Part shown: positions 43,829-52,014 of the stretch, piece by piece
Layout: each line of letters opens with the position of its first letter
How positions within the stretch are numbered: the stretch's first letter is position 1
NCBI GenBank assembly: GCA_024235255.1
Contig: JACKMT010000002.1
Coordinates: 558,001-622,000 of the forward strand
DNA from: Chromatiaceae bacterium
Lineage (GTDB): Bacteria > Pseudomonadota > Gammaproteobacteria > Chromatiales > Chromatiaceae
Direction of reading: 5' to 3'
Length of the DNA stretch: 64,000 nt
Notes under the pieces: generated by a model
What the model saw: only the letters and a program-made list of their open reading frames with translations
What the model was told of the DNA's origin: nothing
Database searches by the model: none
Program-made: the position numbers and the translations under genes

Positions 43829-46045
43829 TTACTCACAGTTGAGCCTCTGGAGCCAGTCCATCGCCTCATCGAGATTCAGGTAAAGGCTCGCATAATTTGC
43901 ATACAGCAACGGCCTGGACAAAGCCCAGTCCCATTTTTCTCGCCCCAGATTGGCTCTTGCGATGAGCAGCTCGTTTGCATCGGGCAGAGTTTCCATTCCA
44001 GCGTCTATTAGCCGGTCGGCAATGTACTCCAGTGTCCTGTCGCCCTTTTGAACTTCGACACCAATTCCGTCGGCGTTTGCGTTCAGCCCACACCGCCCGA
44101 GCAGACAGGCAATGGCTTCATTCGCACCATCACCGAGCCATGTCAGGATTTGGACCTCCTTTCCGAGGTCGAGAAAAGTCTCCTTTTCGAGCCCACGATT
44201 TGCGTATGCTTGGCGCCCTTCCTCGAGAAAGCGCTTGGCCGTTGGATCGAGAAAGACTGGCACTTCAGTCGAGGCAAGCAACCGACGCATCCGTTGTCGT
44301 ACGCTTGAGTGGATGCGCCCGGCTCCACCCGAAAACATTGGCGGCAGGCCACCGGGGGCATGCTCGACATGAATGGTCTTCTGTGAATCATCCACATCCA
44401 GGACCACCCAGGTCGCTCCACCGAATAGGATCCTTTGTCCGACGCCGATCATCTGCGCAACTGGCAGCGTACCGAGAATCCGACCCTTGGCGGATATGCG
44501 ATATTCCTCTTCTGTACTGAACGCGGCGTAGAACGTGTAGTGGTTGACGAACTTCTCCCCTATACGACCATGCAGCAGAATCCCCGATGGTGCCTGCATC
44601 AGCAGCTCTTGCCGCCCCATCTCGCGGATGAGTTCGGCGAAGTCGCGCTTGTCAACGCCGTCGAACGGCGCGCCCTGCGCGGATAACAATGTGTACAGCT
44701 GACCGGCGTTCATGCCTCCATACTGTGCGATTAGCGCGAGGATCTGCTGCACCAAGGTCGAAAAGTGCGTCCCGTGCGGGCTGGGCGGCTCGAACCAGTC
44801 TTCGAGCAACAACTCGACCATCGCGATCATCTGTATCGTGGAAAGGCGAAGTTCTTCCGCCAGCGGCGAATGCGAATGCCGGACATCCTCGATGCAGTAC
44901 CCTCGAAGGATGGCAGGTTCACCCTTGCGCCGGCCGGATCGACCCAGCCGCTGTCGAAGGCTGGCAACGGATGGCGGTGAGCCGATTTGGACGACGCTTT
45001 TTACGGAACCGATGTCGATGCCGAGTTCAAGGGTGTTGGTGCACACTGCGGTGGCCGGGACGCTTTTCTGTTTGAGTGCCCCCTCAGTCTCTGTGCGGAT
45101 CTCTTTTGATAGGCTGCCGTGGTGCGGCCAAAATTCGTTAGGGACCCGCGCCTCTTCGCAGAGTTGGTTGAGCAGATGTGTGTAGCGTTCCACCTCACGT
45201 CTGGCATTCGGAAAAATCAGGTTGTTTGATCCGCGAATCGAACGGAACAGGTGCATCGCGATCTGACGTGGCACTATGTCGTCAGCAACGGCGTCTCCCT
45301 CGATGCCCGCTTCGTCGTTTGGTCCTGGTTCAATCCACGGTCGCTCAAATCCTTTCACCAAGATCTTGAGTTCCCCGCTTCGGTCGCCCGGTTCGACAAG
45401 CGCAACCTGGTCGGCTTGTCCGGCCCTCAGAAACTCCGCTGCAAGCTGCATGTTGCCCAGCGTGGCCGACAAACCGATACGAACCACGCGCCGGCCGATG
45501 ACGTGTTCAAGTCGGTGTAGAAGCGACTGCAGCTGCTTGCCGCGTTCCGTACCGATGAACGCGTGCAGTTCGTCAATTACGAAATAACGCGTACGTTCGA
45601 ACAGGTTTCCAACTGCCGTGCCACGCAGGCAAAGCTGCGCCTCGAGCGACTCCGGCGTGATCAGCAGTACGCCCTGCATTTCGGATAGAAATCGCTGCTT
45701 TATGGAGGTGGAAATGTCACCGTGCCAGGGCCATACGGGAATATCGAGCTGCTCGCAGAGCAGTTCAAGCCGCCCCAATTGATCATTGATCAATGCCTTC
45801 AGAGGGCTGATGTAGACGATCAACCCCGGCTCCACGTCGCGACGCAGACGCGTCAACGCCGGCAGGAAGGCGGCTTCGGTTTTTCCAGCGGCGGTCGGGG
45901 CGGCGATGATGACGTCGCGTTCCGCCGACAGGATCAGCGGGATCGCCGCCTCTTGCGCGGCATGTAACGATTCCCAGCCGGCCGACCAAAGAAATCGCTG
46001 GATCGCCTCGTCCAGCAGATCGAATGATGTACTGCCACGTGCCAA
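43829..46045 (-). CDS. Lhr-like superfamily 2 helicase (BrxHI-like)
   Basis: An ATP-dependent nucleic-acid helicase of about 738 residues. Motif I is APTAAGKT (49-56), Ia is YISPLKALINDQ, II is DELH (158-161), III is SAT (193-195) and VI is QRLGRSGR (365-372). An Lhr-type C-terminal part with an RNase-H/wHTH-like region (GAPFDGVDKRDFAELIREMG) follows. The likely start is TTG 25 bp after the BrxD-like stop; no ATG or GTG is available ahead of the conserved N terminus. It is the last gene of the Fic-channel-TerB-BrxD-helicase operon. BrxHI proteins of type 2 BREX have this architecture; the role here, DNA surveillance or repair, is inferred. Confidence 0.88.
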   Translation of the reverse strand: MARGSTSFDLLDEAIQRFLWSAGWESLHAAQEAAIPLILSAERDVIIAAPTAAGKTEAAFLPALTRLRRDVEPGLIVYISPLKALINDQLGRLELLCEQLDIPVWPWHGDISTSIKQRFLSEMQGVLLITPESLEAQLCLRGTAVGNLFERTRYFVIDELHAFIGTERGKQLQSLLHRLEHVIGRRVVRIGLSATLGNMQLAAEFLRAGQADQVALVEPGDRSGELKILVKGFERPWIEPGPNDEAGIEGDAVADDIVPRQIAMHLFRSIRGSNNLIFPNARREVERYTHLLNQLCEEARVPNEFWPHHGSLSKEIRTETEGALKQKSVPATAVCTNTLELGIDIGSVKSVVQIGSPPSVASLRQRLGRSGRRKGEPAILRGYCIEDVRHSHSPLAEELRLSTIQMIAMVELLLEDWFEPPSPHGTHFSTLVQQILALIAQYGGMNAGQLYTLLSAQGAPFDGVDKRDFAELIREMGRQELLMQAPSGILLHGRIGEKFVNHYTFYAAFSTEEEYRISAKGRILGTLPVAQMIGVGQRILFGGATWVVLDVDDSQKTIHVEHAPGGLPPMFSGGAGRIHSSVRQRMRRLLASTEVPVFLDPTAKRFLEEGRQAYANRGLEKETFLDLGKEVQILTWLGDGANEAIACLLGRCGLNANADGIGVEVQKGDRTLEYIADRLIDAGMETLPDANELLIARANLGREKWDWALSRPLLYANYASLYLNLDEAMDWLQRLNCE

Positions 46046-46070
46046 CTGAGATTCCGACTGACGGCCTTGT

Positions 46071-47366
46071 TTAAAGCTTGAACGACGCGAACTCGTCGTC
46101 CTCGGGTGGCAGATCAGCGGCGCAGTCCTGATCGGCGGTGATATCGAGCTTGCTGACAAGCGCCTGCCAAGATGCGTCCTCGTTCTGCTCGAGTACCGCC
46201 AGCAGGTCGATGAACGATTTGATCGTAGTCCGCGGGGTACGGAAATACGCCTCACCAATACGATTCGCGCAGTGTTCCATGAAGCCAACAATGCCATCTT
46301 CAGGGATTAGGTATTTGCTCTCGTCGCCGCTGGCGTACACGTGGCGGAGCTTCTGCAGCAGTACGAAGAAATCCTCGGGTGTCAGGCTGGACAGCCGAAT
46401 CACCGGACCGCTCATATCGACAAGCCCACTACCCGCGAAGGTGTTTTCCGCCAGGCGGCTCTGCAGCGCCGGGTAACTGTAGAGGCCTCGCCGCGTGTCG
46501 AGCAAGAACTCTGGTGTCCCGCCCAGCACGAACCCGAGTCCAACCGAGGAACCCTGGAACGCATCGTTGAGCATGCGCAGCAGTTGCTCGTAGTTGCTGT
46601 TGCGGGCCTGGGTGTTGGCCATCTTGTAAAGATTCACGAGCTCATCGAGCGATACCATGAGGCCGGAAAAGCCAGCCAGCCGGACAAAGCGCGCAAGTAG
46701 TTTGAGCTGATCATAGACGGCCGCGTCTTCGACGATGCTACGCACACCCAGTGCCCGGCGGGCGTCCGTCTTGGTTGAAAACTCCCCACGCAGCCAGCGT
46801 ACTGCATCGGCCTTGAGGGTCTCGTCGCCCTCTTCAAAGCCACGGTAGTAGGCGGCGATCACGTCGGCAAAGTCATAACCATTGACCAATTCGGTCAGGT
46901 GCTCCAGCTTTATCCGAATCACTGACTCGGTTGAGGTACCAACTGCCTTGGCCTCGGTGGCGGCGGTGGAGATGAACTTTTCGACGATGCCCGCCAGTGC
47001 CCCGCCTTCAGGCTTCGTACGCGTAGCGAGGCTTCGCATGAGCTCGGCATACAGCGACCGCGCCTGCCCACCGCTGGCGTGTAGGCGGCGGTCGGGATTC
47101 AAGTCCGCATTGGCGACGACGAGTTTCTTTTCCATCGCCACCGCACGCACCAGGTTCAGAAAGAAAGTCTTCCCGGCACCGTACTCACCGATCACGAATC
47201 GAAACGCCGAGCCGCCATCACCTATCCGGTGGATGTCCTCCATGAGCGTTTCGATTTCACGCGTACGTCCGACCTGAATCAGGTGTTGCCCGGTGCGCGG
47301 CACTACACCAGCGCGCAGCGATTGAATAACGGCATCGCGGTCCTTGCGTCGAATTCGGGTCGTCAT
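46071..47366 (-). CDS. BrxD-like P-loop ATPase (DUF2791)
   Basis: A 431-residue STAND/AAA-like ATPase of the DUF2791 family: Walker A GEYGAGKT (60-67), Walker B GLMVSLDEL (235-243) and C-terminal sensor region VLGGTPEFLLDTRRG, followed by RTTIKSFIDLLAVLE. In type 2 BREX this protein (BrxD) is encoded directly before BrxHI, as here. The start ATG overlaps the TerB-protein stop (ATGA), so translation is coupled. No BrxC, PglZ or PglX gene is present, so it must act with the TerB protein and helicase alone. Confidence 0.9.
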   Translation of the reverse strand: MTTRIRRKDRDAVIQSLRAGVVPRTGQHLIQVGRTREIETLMEDIHRIGDGGSAFRFVIGEYGAGKTFFLNLVRAVAMEKKLVVANADLNPDRRLHASGGQARSLYAELMRSLATRTKPEGGALAGIVEKFISTAATEAKAVGTSTESVIRIKLEHLTELVNGYDFADVIAAYYRGFEEGDETLKADAVRWLRGEFSTKTDARRALGVRSIVEDAAVYDQLKLLARFVRLAGFSGLMVSLDELVNLYKMANTQARNSNYEQLLRMLNDAFQGSSVGLGFVLGGTPEFLLDTRRGLYSYPALQSRLAENTFAGSGLVDMSGPVIRLSSLTPEDFFVLLQKLRHVYASGDESKYLIPEDGIVGFMEHCANRIGEAYFRTPRTTIKSFIDLLAVLEQNEDASWQALVSKLDITADQDCAADLPPEDDEFASFKL

Positions 47367-49717
47367 ATGCCAATGGCCTCTAGCAGTTCTGGGTTGATTT
47401 CAATCGGGTCATCGCCTTCGGAGAAGGACACGTCGTGGGCGTCGAAGGCGGCCTCGTTGAGGTGCTCCAAGGCGCCGTCGGGCATCAGCTCGAGATCCGC
47501 CGCCAAATCCTCCAGTTCTGAACGTTCCCAAGACGGCCGCAATAGCAACGTGCGCGCAAACGTTGACAGAGGTTCACTAAGACCGAGCAGGGAATCGGTC
47601 GCCACGATAGGCTTGTCCACTTCCGGTGCGGGTGGTTCCGGTTCGGCGACCAGGTCATCCTCCTGGAAAATGGATGCGAGCAACGCGGAGACCTTTTGCG
47701 TATCCCGCTGCAGCGCCTCGATCCGCGCTCGATCGAGGCGCAACCCGCCGCCTTCTGCGGCCGGCTCACCCCTCGGCTGCGTCGAGGTACCAGCCGCTAC
47801 CGCATGGATGTCGCTGAATACCTTCTTGGCATCAATTCCGAGCGCCTTGTAAATCTTTTCGAGGAGCTTTACCTCGTCCGGCGACACTTCGCCGTCGGAT
47901 TGGGCTACCGTCGCCATGAAGGTGGCGATGGCCTCCTTTTCATCGGACTTTAGCGGCTCAAACTTCTTTTTCAGCGACGTCAAGGTGACCGGCTGTGCGA
48001 TCAACAGGCGAAGGTGCGCCATCAGGCGACGCAAGGTACTCGGCGTCAAATGAACCCAAGACTCGACCTCGATACGCAGGTGATTGATCTCGTTGGGGCT
48101 AAACACTCCGTCTGCGTAAGCCACTGCCGATGAGAGTTGCAGGGTCAGTAAAGCTGACTGGTAGACAGCCGAGGTGTAGCCTACCTGTTCGCCCTCGGGA
48201 ATATGGAACAGCACGACCTTGTCGTCGGGCTTGGGTGTGCGCGCGCCGCCCAGAATGTTGGGCTCCATCCCGATGTGTAGTGATTCCAGCCCTTCAGCAA
48301 ACCGGCGCAGCTTGGCGCGAGGCATGGTTGCGTCTCCCCCAAAATCGTCGAGCAGCTCACCGTAGGAGCGCATGGCCATCCCGGTGCCAATACGCCCGCT
48401 CAATGTCTCAGCCGCATCCCGTGCGGCCTGCGGCCAAAGGCTCGCTGGGAGCTCAACGACACCTTCGAGCGCGTCCGGGCTATCACTGTTGCGTCCCAGG
48501 TAGCGGCTGTAGGAGTCGAGCGCCTTCGTAACCCCATCGACGAGTGCTTGAAGTTTTTTGAGTGGCGCACTGAGTACCGAAACATCCGGTGTCTCACCAA
48601 AAGTAATGCGTATCTCGCCCGCACCCTGGAGGCCCGCAGAGGCTGCGCGATAGACGTATTTCAGTTTCGTCCGGTTGCGCGGAAGCACAAAGCCATCGCC
48701 GAAAGTAGCGATGTACCGCTCCTGAAACAGTGCATCGAACTGGCTTTTACACCGGATTGCGGCTGTACGCAGTCCCACGCGCGGGTCGCATTGCACCCAA
48801 GCGAGTGCCAACGGGCCGGGTACCGGTACGCCATCAAGCGCGCACTGACCAAGGGCCAGACGCAGGTACATCGGCAGGTCCGACGACGGCGTGAAATCCG
48901 GAACGGGCTGTGAATAGAGCCTAGCCGGGTGGTTGGCGATCAGCATCCAATCGAGCAGTTCGCCAGCGTACCGCCGGAACGAGTTTGACGACTCACCGTA
49001 GATCGAGAGCAATCGCCGGACTTCGGCGGCGATCGCTGTCCAGTCGACGCGCACTGCGCTGTCTGTCGCGCTGTCCACAATGACCCGCCGCTCCAGCCCA
49101 TAAAAGAACAGGAACACAAAACCAATGTCGGCGTCAGGTGCACGACGGCCTTCGGCCAACCACAGCAGGTAGGCACGGCGCGCGCTGGGCGTGATCTCGC
49201 CGTAACTTGGCCAGTAACCCATTTGCGCGTCCCGATAGTCCCCCCGGCTGGCTATAGGCTTTGAGGGATCGATCAATCCGGGGTCGTTGCGCCCCGTCGC
49301 TGATGGCAGGCGGGTGCCGACGTAGATCATGCCGCCTGGAATCGACACGCCCGCCACCTCAGTCGATTCGCCTGGGTAAATCCAGCGGGCTTTGCCGTAG
49401 CCAGCCGGCGCCGACGGCATCTTGAATTCCCCATCGCCGCGTACACTACGCACGCTGACAGGCTCGTCGGCATCACTCTCGGTGAAAGATTGCGCCCTGT
49501 TGCGTGACGGCCGCGCGGGAGACACATCGAGATCGGACTCGCCCGAAGTTCGCGGCCACTTGAAGGCGAAAAACACAATGAGCACGATAACGGCAATGAC
49601 ACCGATGAGAATCCAGGTCTCTTTCGGTACCGCCGCAATGGCTGCGATGGCGCCAACCACCACGATTTCGACCGGCCCTATTTTCGATTTTCTACGTCGT
49701 CCCATCGTAATTCTCAT
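47363..49717 (-). CDS. Membrane-anchored TerB_N-TerB-TerB_C protein
   Basis: About 784 residues. Two N-terminal helices (VEIVVVGAIAAIAAV and WILIGVIAVIVLIVFFAF, residues about 15-53) anchor it in the membrane. TerB_N follows (IPGGMIYVGTRLP; GYWPSYGEITPSARRAYLLWLAEGRR; GFVFLFFYGLERRV). Next come two acidic metal-binding TerB motifs (ADGVFSPNE about 535-543; SDGEVSPDE about 607-615). TerB_C closes the chain (RPSWERSELEDLAADLELMPDGALEHLNEAAFD). TerB-type domains bind metal and scaffold stress-response complexes. It overlaps the channel gene by about 25 bp and the BrxD-like gene by 4 bp. An ATG 12 bp further in is an equally possible start. Confidence 0.9.
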   Translation of the reverse strand: MRITMGRRRKSKIGPVEIVVVGAIAAIAAVPKETWILIGVIAVIVLIVFFAFKWPRTSGESDLDVSPARPSRNRAQSFTESDADEPVSVRSVRGDGEFKMPSAPAGYGKARWIYPGESTEVAGVSIPGGMIYVGTRLPSATGRNDPGLIDPSKPIASRGDYRDAQMGYWPSYGEITPSARRAYLLWLAEGRRAPDADIGFVFLFFYGLERRVIVDSATDSAVRVDWTAIAAEVRRLLSIYGESSNSFRRYAGELLDWMLIANHPARLYSQPVPDFTPSSDLPMYLRLALGQCALDGVPVPGPLALAWVQCDPRVGLRTAAIRCKSQFDALFQERYIATFGDGFVLPRNRTKLKYVYRAASAGLQGAGEIRITFGETPDVSVLSAPLKKLQALVDGVTKALDSYSRYLGRNSDSPDALEGVVELPASLWPQAARDAAETLSGRIGTGMAMRSYGELLDDFGGDATMPRAKLRRFAEGLESLHIGMEPNILGGARTPKPDDKVVLFHIPEGEQVGYTSAVYQSALLTLQLSSAVAYADGVFSPNEINHLRIEVESWVHLTPSTLRRLMAHLRLLIAQPVTLTSLKKKFEPLKSDEKEAIATFMATVAQSDGEVSPDEVKLLEKIYKALGIDAKKVFSDIHAVAAGTSTQPRGEPAAEGGGLRLDRARIEALQRDTQKVSALLASIFQEDDLVAEPEPPAPEVDKPIVATDSLLGLSEPLSTFARTLLLRPSWERSELEDLAADLELMPDGALEHLNEAAFDAHDVSFSEGDDPIEINPELLEAIGI

Positions 49718-50564
49718 AATCTTCCGTGCCTGTATCCGTGTAAATAGCAGCATCGGCGGCGTCACCGCGCTGCCCCATCTCGGTGAACGCCGCAGCCAGG
49801 ATGCCCGTTGGCATCGCTATCAATCCGATCCCCGCTACTGCCATCAGTCCCGCAAACATCCGACCTAACGGCGTCACCGGGTAAACATCACCGTAACCCA
49901 CTGTGGTCAACGTCGTGAGTGCCCACCACAGTGCCCTCGGTATGCTGCCGAAAGCCTCCGGCTGAACATTCCCTTCAATGGCATACATGCCGGTGGCTGC
50001 GATCAGAAACACCAGGCACGCAATGACCAGGCTCATGAGGAGTTCGTAGCGGCGACGTGCAAATGCACGCAAAAGCCGATGCAAGGCGCTCGAGTAGCGC
50101 CCGAACTTGGCTAAGGCAATCAGACGCACAACACGTAGCAGCCGCAATACCGCAAATTCAGGTCCAAAGAAGGGTGCGAGTAGCGATGCAATAACCAGAA
50201 TGTCGACGATTGATAGCGGTTGTGTGAGATACCGAAACACGCCCCACGGGCCAGCATATTCCGGCCGTACTCCGGCCGCCCAAGTTCGCAGCGCAAGCTC
50301 GACAAAGAAGAATGCGCCGAACGTCAATTCAGCGATTGGAAGGGCCAGACCAAGTGATGACTGGACGGCAGGCTCGGTTCCGGCGATGCCAAGCATCACG
50401 CTCGCCAGGATCACCGCAACAACAACCTTATTGACCGGTGAGAGTTGGCTTCCCGGAGACGACTCCAGCTGCGAATAGACCCGTGCGCGTAATGAAGGTG
50501 GTCTGTAAGGTTGCCCCTTGCCTACGGCCATTCCTGGTTCCATCCTGGCGTCCTTGTCGTGCAT
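49692..50564 (-). CDS. Six-helix voltage-gated K+ channel-like protein
   Basis: A 290-residue Kv-type channel. The voltage-sensor helices end in an arginine-bearing S4 (RLLRVVRLIALAKFGRY). The pore domain follows, with selectivity filter TVGYGD (about residues 221-226) between a pore helix (PRALWWALTTLT) and S6 (FAGLMAVAGIGLIAMPTGILAAAF). The C-terminal cytoplasmic tail is short and acidic (AIYTDTGTEDYENYDGTT) with no RCK or nucleotide-binding domain. Its ATG shares one base with the fic stop (TGATG) and its 3' end overlaps the TerB gene. The strict coupling argues that the channel works with that complex and not in housekeeping K+ flux. Confidence 0.92.
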   Translation of the reverse strand: MHDKDARMEPGMAVGKGQPYRPPSLRARVYSQLESSPGSQLSPVNKVVVAVILASVMLGIAGTEPAVQSSLGLALPIAELTFGAFFFVELALRTWAAGVRPEYAGPWGVFRYLTQPLSIVDILVIASLLAPFFGPEFAVLRLLRVVRLIALAKFGRYSSALHRLLRAFARRRYELLMSLVIACLVFLIAATGMYAIEGNVQPEAFGSIPRALWWALTTLTTVGYGDVYPVTPLGRMFAGLMAVAGIGLIAMPTGILAAAFTEMGQRGDAADAAIYTDTGTEDYENYDGTT

Positions 50565-51682
50565 CAATCGCTATCTATCGGCGGCGCTTCGAACGGTTCG
50601 GGGTCATCCGGTATTTCCGTGAAGACACGCATCAACGGGAAGTTGATGTAGTAGTTGTAGCGCCCGATCTTGCGCTTTTCGACAAATCCCTCCTCAGTCA
50701 GAAGATCGAGATATTTGGTCGCGGTCAGACGGGAAACCTGTAGATCGTTTTGCAGTGCCTCGATCTTGGTATAGGGGTGCCGGAACAGGTTGTTAAGCAG
50801 GTCCTGGCTGTAGATCTTGGGTAGTTCGGCCCGGATGCGATGCTTATAGTCCATCATCTGGGCTTTGATGCGGCTGATGATCCAGATGGTCTGCCGCGCG
50901 GTCAGTTCCACGCCTTGCAGCATGTAGAGGATCCACGGCTCCCAGTTGCCAGTATCGCGTGTTTGCTGGAGCTGTTGGTAATACTCACCCTTGGTGCGGA
51001 TAATATAGCGGCTGAGGTATAGCACCGGGATGTTGAGCAGGCCTTTGGCGACCAGGTAAAGGATGTTGATGATCCGCCCGGTCCGCCCGTTGCCGTCGTA
51101 GAACGGATGAATGCTTTCGAACTGATGATGGATCACCGCCATCTTCACCAACGGGTCAGCGTCGCTCAGGGTCTCATCGTTGATGAACTGCTCAAGGTTC
51201 GTCATCAAGCGCACGAGTTCGGCATGGTCCTGCGGCGGCGTGTACACGGTTGCACCAGTACGCTCGTTCTTCAACGCTGTGCCGGGCACCTTGCGGATGC
51301 CGGCGTCGTTGAGCACGAGTTCGTGGTGGATGTCGAGGATACGGTTCGTTGTCAGCAGCCGGTTGTTCGAAACCAGGGCAAAACCCTTCTTGAGCGCCGT
51401 GGCATAGCGACTCACCTCTTTCGCAGCGGGGTCGCGGATGTAGTCAGAGAAGAGATCCGCCTTGTAAAGATCATCCTGAGTGGTGATGATGTTTTCGATC
51501 TCGGAGCTGTCCTTCGCCTCCTGCAGCGCGAGGGTGTTGATCAGGATGTGCTCGTTCGGGATCGTCGACGCCAAACCCTTCAGTTCCGCCAGGTAGCGGT
51601 GCGCCGGCACAAGCCGCTTGAGCACGGCCAGGCTCTCCAACTCGGACTGTGGCGGCAGCAGTGGGAGGGTAGCGGCTGGCAC
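50564..51682 (-). CDS. Fic-domain nucleotidyltransferase with C-terminal winged helix
   Basis: A 372-residue class II Fic protein. The catalytic loop is HPFYDGNGRTGR (192-203). An N-terminal inhibitory helix carries the S-x3-E-N motif (SSEIEN, 59-64), whose Glu blocks ATP gamma-phosphate binding, so activity should be switched off until released. The flap region is GATVYTPPQDHAEL. The last 70 residues (YTKIEALQNDLQVSRLTATKYLDLLTEEGFVEKRKIGRY) are a winged helix for DNA binding. The start is GTG behind CAGGTG. It is the first gene of the five-gene operon; the promoter overlaps an inverted repeat that the winged helix could bind. Such proteins AMPylate target proteins or regulate their own operon. 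Confidence 0.92.
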   Translation of the reverse strand: MPAATLPLLPPQSELESLAVLKRLVPAHRYLAELKGLASTIPNEHILINTLALQEAKDSSEIENIITTQDDLYKADLFSDYIRDPAAKEVSRYATALKKGFALVSNNRLLTTNRILDIHHELVLNDAGIRKVPGTALKNERTGATVYTPPQDHAELVRLMTNLEQFINDETLSDADPLVKMAVIHHQFESIHPFYDGNGRTGRIINILYLVAKGLLNIPVLYLSRYIIRTKGEYYQQLQQTRDTGNWEPWILYMLQGVELTARQTIWIISRIKAQMMDYKHRIRAELPKIYSQDLLNNLFRHPYTKIEALQNDLQVSRLTATKYLDLLTEEGFVEKRKIGRYNYYINFPLMRVFTEIPDDPEPFEAPPIDSD

Positions 51683-51696
51683 TTGTGTGGGGCACC

Positions 51697-51724
51697 TGTA
51701 TAAGAGTTCAAGGTTTTCTATACA
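51697..51724. promoter_or_regulatory. Inverted repeat, candidate operator of the fic operon
   Basis: TGTATA-N16-TATACA overlaps the -10 element and predicted start site of the fic promoter. Its position suits a repressor, with the Fic winged helix as an obvious candidate. Confidence 0.4.
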
Positions 51725-51743
51725 CGAATCCCCGTCATGTCAA
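51715..51743 (-). promoter_or_regulatory. Sigma-70-type promoter of the fic-channel-TerB-BrxD-helicase operon
   Basis: Minus strand -35 TTGACA (consensus) and -10 TAGAAA with a 17-bp spacer ending TGTA, an extended -10-like context. The predicted start is about 25 nt before the fic GTG. Confidence 0.55.
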
Positions 51744-52014
51744 GAAAATCCGTGTTTTTATGCGCGTCTGGCATGACGTGTAGAGAAATCTGGCCATTCT
51801 TCACACAAAGCGGCCGGCTGCACTTGGCAAGCCTTGCCTGCCGGTATTCACTGCCCTGTCCCGGCATATGTCCTATCCGCCTGAACGATGCTGGAGGTCC
51901 ATGTGGTGTCCGGTGAACACAATCTGATAACAGTTTCTGATCACCAAAGATTCTTAGCGTCCCCAGTCCGCTGCTGCGGAGTCGATAATCTGAGATACCG
52001 CTTTCCCACCTTGA
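51744..52014. other. Intergenic region between fic operon and quinone-oxidoreductase-like gene
   Basis: About 270 bp beyond the fic promoter. No gene or RNA is recognised. It holds the 3' flank of the oxidoreductase gene, also on the minus strand, so a terminator would be expected, but I see only a CAAGCC/TGCCTGCCGG-rich segment without a T-tract. Confidence 0.4.

Noticed and set aside
43829..47366. Complete BREX system
   Set aside because: Only BrxD- and BrxHI-like genes are present; PglZ, PglX, BrxC/PglY and PglW-type genes are absent from both flanks.
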